NCBI RefSeq assembly: GCF_044987625.1
Contig: NZ_JBJDSB010000003.1
Location: forward strand, 335,730 to 399,729
DNA from: Desulfobaculum sp044987625
GTDB taxonomy: Bacteria; Desulfobacterota; Desulfovibrionia; Desulfovibrionales; Desulfovibrionaceae
Length of the DNA: 64,000 bases
Direction of reading: 5' to 3'
Part shown: positions 58,514 to 64,000 of the stretch, piece after piece
Position numbering within the stretch: position 1 is the first letter of the stretch
Layout of the letters: each line of letters opens with the position of its first letter
The notes under the pieces: model-generated
The model's input: the letters and a program-made list of their open reading frames with translations, nothing else
Databases searched by the model: none
Told to the model about the DNA's origin: nothing
Position numbers and translations under genes: made by a program

Positions 58514-59175
58514 CCACAGCCCGGTTGCCTCACTGTGCCCGGCGCTGGCCCCGATGCTGGGCCATACCATCGGACGACCATACCATCGGACGGTCCGGCG
58601 TAAGGCTGACGCCCTTGGCGCGCCCGGTTTGTCATTCTCCTTCCCGTAATAGTTTCTGGTGACTCCCTGCGCGGCACTGTGTGACGGTGCCGCGCTTTGT
58701 GGTGTGTGGGGGCGCTATCATGAGGTCGAGTCACGTCCCGCCCCCTGCCAGAGGGCCTTCCCGCCGTCGCCGAAAATCCCACTGCAAGACGTTTGAAAGC
58801 GGACTTTGGGCATTTGCCCGGGGTCCGCTGTGTTGTTTGGAGTGGGCCGCGCTCCTGTTTCTCTGTGGCGTTTTTGCGCCATCATTCCTCAGAATTCGCC
58901 TTGAGACGCGAGTATGGGCTGCCGTTGGACTTTTGACGGTTTTAAATCGCCCTTGACATAAACGGGGAATCGTTTGGATAAGCTGGGACCGCAGTTATTG
59001 CGAAGGGCAAGGAATTTGTGGGTGAGGGGCGCTGGGCGCTCTGGGTGAGGAGCTTGGCGGCGCTTTGGGAATGGCGGCAAGCGCCACACCGGGCGGCGCT
59101 TGCCGCCCCCCTGTGGTCCCTGCTGTGGAATCCGGCGATAATGCAGGCACCCCTGTTCTACAAGGTGATAGGCAT
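58514..59175. other. Long intergenic region with a promoter and a short tandem repeat
   Basis: About 660 bases. Two tandem copies of a 16-base unit (CCATACCATCGGACGA, then the same ending G) lie at 58562-58593. A frame at 58681-58956 is open but is not accepted. A good promoter for the next operon lies at 58953-58982. Confidence 0.5.
58953..58982 (+). promoter_or_regulatory. Sigma-70-type promoter of the membrane protein-ankyrin operon
   Basis: TTGACA (58953-58958), an 18-base spacer and GATAAG (58977-58982). The next gene starts at 59176, leaving a leader of about 185 bases. Confidence 0.55.
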
Positions 59176-60276
59176 ATGATGAGCATGATAAAAATAGGGC
59201 TGGTGGTTCTTCTCGGGCTGCCTGCTGTTCTTTCCGTGATGACGCTACCTGCGACGGTGATGGCCCTCAGTGGTATAAATGGCGTGAACCTTGAGTCGAG
59301 GCTGTCGTTGTGCTTAGCGTTTTTGGTTCTGGTCTATCCGGCCGTTTACGGGATGAGCGTTGTGTTTTTGTGCATAACGGGCAGATGGGGATTCCTGTAC
59401 ATCCCGGCCGCGGCGCTTGTTGTCGCGGGGCTTTTGTGGGGGGCGGCAACCCTGCTTCAGGCCAAGGAGCAAGCCCAAAAGGACGCGCTGGAGGAGGCTG
59501 TTGAGGGTGTATTGCATGAGCAGTACGCGGGCGCAGTGCAGCTCAGGACAGACTATTCGAGTCATGGGGACGGCGACGGATACCTGTGCCGACTCCATGA
59601 TGATGAAGATGGGAACGTTTTTCTTGTACAATTCGAGACGCTTGAGCCGGAGCACATCGCCGCTGCGGTAGAGCGCGAGCGAAGTGCGAAGAACGCCTAT
59701 GTGGCGCGCCATGAGGCCTTGGCGGCGCGGTGCGCGGAATATGTGGATACCTCCGTTGTTGTCGCCTTTGATGATGGGCACGTGGCGCTATACGTGTACA
59801 CAACAACGACGGAGTTCGTTACTGGCGATATGACGCCCGTTGGGCAGGCCATCAATGCCGCGAAAAATTGTGCAGACGATGTTTTCATTGTTCTGGGCGG
59901 CGTTCCCAACGACGCACGTTCCGGCTTTGTGGAGTATGCGTCGCGCAGTATTTCGACACCGCTGCAAGACCGGATACGCCATATAGCTGACAGCGCATCA
60001 TTTCGGATTGTACAGGCAGGCGAGGAGCATGCGCAGAACGTTTTTGCGCGTCACTCTGGCATGGTGCCAGCTCTTGTGATGCGCGAGGCACTGGACAATA
60101 CCAACGCCTCCCTTGCCGCGTTTGCGGAAGAGCAAGGCGTTCGCATTGTGAATGGCGCGCTGGATTACGCCGATGGGCAGATTGTTGTCCGCGGCGAGTA
60201 TGCGGAGAAAGAATCCGGCGAGACAGGGAAATATACGTACCATTTTATGAAACTACATATAATTCTGGGTGAATAA
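59176..60276 (+). CDS. Membrane protein of unknown function, partner of the ankyrin protein
   Basis: A 367-residue protein. Three hydrophobic helices occupy the N-terminus (KIGLVVLLGLPAVLSVMTLP, LSLCLAFLVLVYPAVYGMSV and GFLYIPAAALVVAGLLWGAA). Residues about 120-367 form a soluble domain with no motif I recognise (LRTDYSSHGDGDGYLCRLHD, VAFDDGHVALYVYTTTTEFV). It ends 3 bases before the ankyrin gene. ATG 59176 is taken as the start directly before the first helix. The pair may act together at the inner membrane. Confidence 0.72.
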   Translation: MMSMIKIGLVVLLGLPAVLSVMTLPATVMALSGINGVNLESRLSLCLAFLVLVYPAVYGMSVVFLCITGRWGFLYIPAAALVVAGLLWGAATLLQAKEQAQKDALEEAVEGVLHEQYAGAVQLRTDYSSHGDGDGYLCRLHDDEDGNVFLVQFETLEPEHIAAAVERERSAKNAYVARHEALAARCAEYVDTSVVVAFDDGHVALYVYTTTTEFVTGDMTPVGQAINAAKNCADDVFIVLGGVPNDARSGFVEYASRSISTPLQDRIRHIADSASFRIVQAGEEHAQNVFARHSGMVPALVMREALDNTNASLAAFAEEQGVRIVNGALDYADGQIVVRGEYAEKESGETGKYTYHFMKLHIILGE

Positions 60277-60279
60277 TAT

Positions 60280-63200
60280 ATGTTCTTTAGAAAGAAAACG
60301 ATCGAGGCAATGGTAAAGTCCGGCGATGTAAAGCAGCTTGCAAGTGTTCTGGCAGAGCAGACCGTGGGCGACGCTGATGAGAAGGGCATAACGCCGCTCC
60401 AATATGCTGTGCAATACGAAAAGTCCAAAGTGGCGCGGATGCTCCTCGGTATGGGCGCACCAATCGGCAAGAGTGACGATGAGGCCGCGTCTTTGCTGGA
60501 GCAGGTTGCGCGTACGTGCAATGAAAATGTGTGGAAAGCCTTTGTTGAGCACGGGCACCACTTGCCAGCCACCATTGATGGCGAGCCACTCCTGCATTGG
60601 CTCGTCACCCAGAAATATTACGCAAAGGACTTACTGGATGTTCTGCTGGCAACAGGTGTGGACATCAATGCCCTGAACTCGCGCGGGATGACAGCACTTG
60701 CCTTTCTGCTTGGCCGCGAAACCTTCTCGCTGAAGGCGCTGGACCATCTTTTGGAGGCGGGAATTGATGTGAATTATGCGGCAGAGCCTAGAGCCACCCC
60801 GCTCGTCATGGCCCTTGAAAACAGGGAACTGCCCTGCACGTCGTCTCTGGGTAGTTGGAACTTTGAGAGGGTGCTGTCGCGGCTGTGCGCGCATGGTCTG
60901 GACCTTTTGAATATCCGAAAGCCCCTTGCGACGGGCTCGAGCATTTCTCTGGCGGTGCAAGCGCTGCAAGCCGGCAACTCGGACCGGTTCATTGCGCTTT
61001 TCCGCGCGGGTATTGCCTTTTCTGATGATGATATCCGTCAGGTCAAGGGCTTCCTGCGGAAGGATTACTTTGACGAAAAGCAGCGCAGGCAGCTTGTCCG
61101 CGTGAATGAGGAACGCGGCAATGTGTTGCCGGTGCCTGTCGATTTTTATGACAAGGCAACACTGAGAAAAATGGTGAAGAACGCGGACGGTACTGACGCC
61201 AGCATCGAGATGGTGCGCCAGATTGCCATGAGCGGCGAGTACTTCACGCGCGAGAAGATTTTATTTATCACGCCGCTTCTTGACCGGGGTGTGGACCTCA
61301 ATGCCCCTGTGGAGCACGGCATGCGTGAAATGACGCTCCTCTGCGCCGTTGTGGGGTGGAGCGACATGCTCAAGGAGCCGGAAGCGCTTGTGCAGTGGCT
61401 TCTTGAGCGCGGCGCGCGCATTGAAGCGCATGGGCATTCCGCATTGTTGTACGCCGTGTGGTTCAACAAGCGAAAGATGGTCACCTTGCTTGTTGACCGG
61501 GGCGCAGACCTTGATTTTGTGGACAAGCATGGTTTGAGCTTTGAGTCTATGATCATGACTCCGTCTCCGCGTGGGGATCTGTTCCCTTCCGACGATGAAG
61601 TGTTCGCTATGTTTGCCCATATCGCCGACCTCTACCGCATGCAGGGCAAGCCCTTCCCCGTGGACCGGAGGGTGCTGAGCGGAAATAGCCCGCAGGAACT
61701 GACAAGTAACATGCTTTTCATGTGCACGATTGTCGCTTATCACGGCCACCATCAGCGCCGTCTTTTGAAGCTGTATGTTGACAACGGGTGGGATATAAAC
61801 AGGAAGTTTGAGCTGGTTTACGCGGATGGCACTGCCGGTTATCTCACCTTCTTTGACTTTATGATGTCTTGCTGTGACCCAGATCAAATTGATTTTGTTT
61901 TCTACCTCGATACGTATTCACACTTGAAGTGCGGCACGGCCGATTATGAGTCGGCCGATTCGTTGCGCCTTGCGTTGCTTAAAAAGCACTCCGTGGATGT
62001 GATTAAACGAATCATTGCGCGGACGGAAAATATACAGCGCACTTTTACACGGAAGTTCAAGGATGATGTCTACACGCACCGTGTGGAAAACTACCTCTCA
62101 CTCGCGCTTGATTGGGGTCACCGGAGGAATCCTGATGTCCGTGTCGAGGAGACGTTGCAGATTTTCAAGGCCCTTATCGAGGCCGGGTGCGACGTAGAGT
62201 ACATCGTCAAGTCCCGCCTTATAGATCAGTATAAAAATACAGGTCTGTATCGCAACGAGGACTCGATCCTTGAACACGTCATGGACGTATGGTCCGGCGA
62301 CTTGCCGGCGCTGTCTCTTATTGAGGTTCTTCTTGATGCCGGGGCGCCTGTCCACACGCATTTAGGCTGTTTTGGCGAGGCGTTTGTTCATAAGATTTGT
62401 GGACGCATTAAGAACCAGTACTATCCGTTTGTGATCGGTGTGCTTGAGATTCTCGAAAAGCGGGGGCTTCTTGAGATTGAAGAGGCATCCGATAATGGAG
62501 CGACGCCTCTTCTGCACGCCGCAGGCTCGTCGAATCCTCATGTGACGAAGTGGCTGGTCGAACGGGGCGCCAATGTTATGGCCATTGGCGGCTTTGACGA
62601 CAGTACAGCCCTGAACCGCAACATAACGAACTTTGCGTATCACTCAAAACAGGACAGGCTGGAGACGACACGTATTCTCCTCGATGCGGGTGCGGACATC
62701 AATTACGCGGACAATGACGGCTACACGCCCCTTATGTGCGCGGTGCATTTCGGGTGCCTTGAGGTTGCCCGCGAGCTTGTTGACCGTGGCGCGGACTTGA
62801 GCCTTGTGCACGGTATAAGTGGCAAGACGTTGATACATTTGGCTCTTGATATGCAGGACCAATATGACCTGAGAGAGAGGGGGGCGCCGCAGTACACCAG
62901 TGTCGATGTGGATGAGCTGCGCAAGAATATGATCTCGTTGCTGGTTGAAAATGGCGTCGATATCAACGCGCCGCAGGATGGCGGAACCACGCCGCTGAAT
63001 CATGTTATCGTGTCCAATGACGTTGAGATGTTTAAATTCCTGACTGCACGCGGCGCAGACAGCAACCGCGTGGACTTCTCCGGACGGACAGCGGCTATGT
63101 TTGCGTGCATGAGGGGCGGTTTTGGGTTTGTGAACACCATCTTCAGGCGCAAAAAGACGGCTGATGTGATTGCGAATACCGATAATGACGGCCTCAACGT

Positions 63201-63648
63201 CATCCACTACGCGGCCCGCCGCTTTGTTGATGAGCGTGATGACATGCTGGCGGCAAACTTTATTCAGCAATTCGTCCAGAAATTCGATGTCCCCTTGGTC
63301 GCAAATTGCGATGGAGTGACCCCGCTGCATTATGCGTGCATCGATGGGAAATCCAAGACCGTTGAAAAGCTCCTCGAATTGGGGAGTGACCTCAATGCGA
63401 AAGATAATTCCGGCAATACGCCTCTCCACTATGCCGCTGAAGTCACATATGAGACCGATTTGAATGAACGCTACGCGTTTGTGCGAATGCTGTTGGAGCA
63501 AGGGGCTGACCATAGCGCCCAAAATGAGAAAGGCTATACCGCCGCAGATTATGCGCGTATGTGCATTGACGAGGTTGATAACGTGGACGGCCTCAAAGCG
63601 CTTATAGCGCTTTTGGATGCCGAATACGTATCGGCAAGAATCCAGTAG
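60280..63648 (+). CDS. Large ankyrin-repeat protein (1122 aa)
   Basis: A very long protein with ankyrin repeats along most of its length. Clear units include GITPLQYAVQYEKSKVARML, GHSALLYAVWFNKRKMVTLL, GYTPLMCAVHFGCLEVAREL, GTTPLNHVIVSNDVEMFKFL, GVTPLHYACIDGKSKTVEKL and GNTPLHYAAE. Repeats are less regular in the middle (about 440-750). There is no signal peptide or enzyme domain, so it is a cytoplasmic binding scaffold. It follows the membrane protein gene by 3 bases. AT content rises slightly in parts. Partners are unknown. Confidence 0.9.
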   Translation: MFFRKKTIEAMVKSGDVKQLASVLAEQTVGDADEKGITPLQYAVQYEKSKVARMLLGMGAPIGKSDDEAASLLEQVARTCNENVWKAFVEHGHHLPATIDGEPLLHWLVTQKYYAKDLLDVLLATGVDINALNSRGMTALAFLLGRETFSLKALDHLLEAGIDVNYAAEPRATPLVMALENRELPCTSSLGSWNFERVLSRLCAHGLDLLNIRKPLATGSSISLAVQALQAGNSDRFIALFRAGIAFSDDDIRQVKGFLRKDYFDEKQRRQLVRVNEERGNVLPVPVDFYDKATLRKMVKNADGTDASIEMVRQIAMSGEYFTREKILFITPLLDRGVDLNAPVEHGMREMTLLCAVVGWSDMLKEPEALVQWLLERGARIEAHGHSALLYAVWFNKRKMVTLLVDRGADLDFVDKHGLSFESMIMTPSPRGDLFPSDDEVFAMFAHIADLYRMQGKPFPVDRRVLSGNSPQELTSNMLFMCTIVAYHGHHQRRLLKLYVDNGWDINRKFELVYADGTAGYLTFFDFMMSCCDPDQIDFVFYLDTYSHLKCGTADYESADSLRLALLKKHSVDVIKRIIARTENIQRTFTRKFKDDVYTHRVENYLSLALDWGHRRNPDVRVEETLQIFKALIEAGCDVEYIVKSRLIDQYKNTGLYRNEDSILEHVMDVWSGDLPALSLIEVLLDAGAPVHTHLGCFGEAFVHKICGRIKNQYYPFVIGVLEILEKRGLLEIEEASDNGATPLLHAAGSSNPHVTKWLVERGANVMAIGGFDDSTALNRNITNFAYHSKQDRLETTRILLDAGADINYADNDGYTPLMCAVHFGCLEVARELVDRGADLSLVHGISGKTLIHLALDMQDQYDLRERGAPQYTSVDVDELRKNMISLLVENGVDINAPQDGGTTPLNHVIVSNDVEMFKFLTARGADSNRVDFSGRTAAMFACMRGGFGFVNTIFRRKKTADVIANTDNDGLNVIHYAARRFVDERDDMLAANFIQQFVQKFDVPLVANCDGVTPLHYACIDGKSKTVEKLLELGSDLNAKDNSGNTPLHYAAEVTYETDLNERYAFVRMLLEQGADHSAQNEKGYTAADYARMCIDEVDNVDGLKALIALLDAEYVSARIQ

Positions 63649-63734
63649 GGTAGCCCCCTCCATTTTTAGGAGGCTGCATATGGGTAGAGTCGAAGTTTCC
63701 GTCCTGTAGATTATCAAGCATCCGTCGGATAGTA

Positions 63735-63765
63735 AAAAGGCGCTCGAATATATCGAGCGCCTTTT
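63735..63765 (+). terminator. Rho-independent terminator after the ankyrin gene
   Basis: AAAAGGCGCTCGA (63735-63747) pairs with TCGAGCGCCTTTT (63753-63765) around an ATATA loop, a perfect 13-bp stem ending in T's. It closes the two-gene operon. Confidence 0.92.
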
Positions 63766-63886
63766 GTGTTTTGTGGCTGGCTTTTTAAGCGTCGGTGTGT
63801 CGATGTGAGTGGAGGTGCTATTGCGCAAGTGGCGCTTTGTCATAGCCTGGAAACCGCTCCCTTAGCCTGTTTGCCGTCTGCAGGAG

Positions 63887-64000
63887 TGATCCTGCTACAG
63901 AGTTGTGGACACGGTGATCCTGCCACACAAAAGTGGACCACCAGTTAAGCCACATCCTTCATGACAAGATGCTTTTCGAATTCGGCGGGCGACATCCAGC
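63887..64000 (-). mobile_element. End of an IS3-family insertion sequence (partial)
   Basis: The right edge of the window enters an insertion sequence. A transposase C-terminus lies on the minus strand (see next entry). Outside it, TGATCCTGCTACA (63887) and TGATCCTGCCACA (63915) are two similar 13-base motifs 28 bases apart, probably marking the terminal region. The exact end and any target duplication cannot be set without the other end. Confidence 0.65.
63945..64000 (-). CDS. IS3-family transposase (OrfB), C-terminal end only
   Basis: The last 17 codons read WMSPAEFEKHLVMKDVA and then stop. The W/Y-M-S-P-A-E-F-E ending is the hallmark of the IS3-family rve integrase-type transposase C-terminus, after the catalytic D-D-E domain. 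The rest lies outside the window. Confidence 0.8.
   Translation of the reverse strand, partial: WMSPAEFEKHLVMKDVA

Noticed and set aside
58681..58956. 91-residue plus-strand frame with a hydrophobic segment
   Set aside because: Arg/Pro-rich start, no ribosome-binding site, and the promoter of the next operon overlaps its end.
63679..63708. Nine-codon frame with a perfect AGGAGG ahead of it, after the ankyrin gene
   Set aside because: It stops at TAG after MGRVEVSVL and lies just before the terminator; too short to support as a gene, though the ribosome-binding site is good.
1..64000. tRNA or rRNA genes
   Set aside because: No T-loop consensus with acceptor pairing and no rRNA core sequence was noticed on either strand; a covariance-model scan would be needed to exclude them fully.

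Overview
The window looks like a chromosomal stretch from a high-GC, Gram-negative member of the Desulfovibrionaceae or a close relative (sulfate-reducing Desulfobacterota). This is inferred from the gene set: a heptosyltransferase-type LPS cluster, many lipoprotein and Sec/Tat signal peptides, TatA, the YggT-DivIVA-YggU-YdcH-ilvBNC order, and several small zinc-ribbon or uncharacterised proteins of a type I associate with Desulfovibrio genomes. No rRNA, tRNA or CRISPR array was seen. Most large antisense frames are by-products of the high GC content.

Layout. 1-2.9 kb (minus): three glycosyltransferases for LPS or another surface glycan. 3-5 kb (minus): an EamA transporter and a LOG-family nucleotide hydrolase. 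5-8.8 kb (plus): an MBL/beta-CASP nuclease-like protein, rsmD, coaD and miaA, closed by a strong terminator. 8.9-15.1 kb: sixA-like phosphatase, then an envelope set with a Tat-exported TPR-amidase, a TPR protein, an LPP20-like protein, an SLH-domain lipoprotein and a secreted unknown. 15.2-23.6 kb: CDP-alcohol phosphatidyltransferase, tatA, unknowns, HAD phosphatase, yggT-divIVA-yggU-ydcH and ilvB-ilvN-ilvC. 23.6-26.3 kb: an araC-azlC-azlD export module bracketed by three copies (two direct, one inverted) of an intergenic repeat of roughly 200 bp. 26.3-32.4 kb: murI, an HD phosphohydrolase, small zinc-binding proteins, a DDAH-like hydrolase and a polar amino-acid ABC transporter. 32.7-36.9 kb: diguanylate cyclase, PatB/MalY lyase, an atypical thioredoxin and a small unknown protein. 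37.3-43 kb: a three-gene CotH kinase-like lipoprotein / VTC polyphosphate polymerase-like / DUF4956 membrane protein cluster. 43.1-47.5 kb: MarR-GNAT fusion regulator, a DUF6765-like protein, a small APWN-repeat secreted protein and a trypsin-like lipoprotein protease. 47.8-53.7 kb: five envelope genes (two CsgG/FlgT-like proteins, a COG3014-like SH3 lipoprotein, YcfL-like and LpoB-like lipoproteins). 53.8-58.5 kb: a CMD-family protein, an AT-richer orphan gene, a DUF1538 transporter pair with its own PII-like and CBS proteins, and a tiny zinc ribbon. 59-64 kb: a membrane protein paired with a 1122-residue ankyrin protein, then the end of an IS3-family element.

The strongest candidates for something little described are the CotH-VTC-DUF4956 cluster, the CsgG/FlgT-COG3014-YcfL-LpoB envelope cluster, the DUF1538-PII-CBS transporter module, the membrane protein-ankyrin pair beside an insertion sequence, and the palindrome-bearing repeat family around araC-azlCD. 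All function calls come from motif recognition by eye; no database search was possible.
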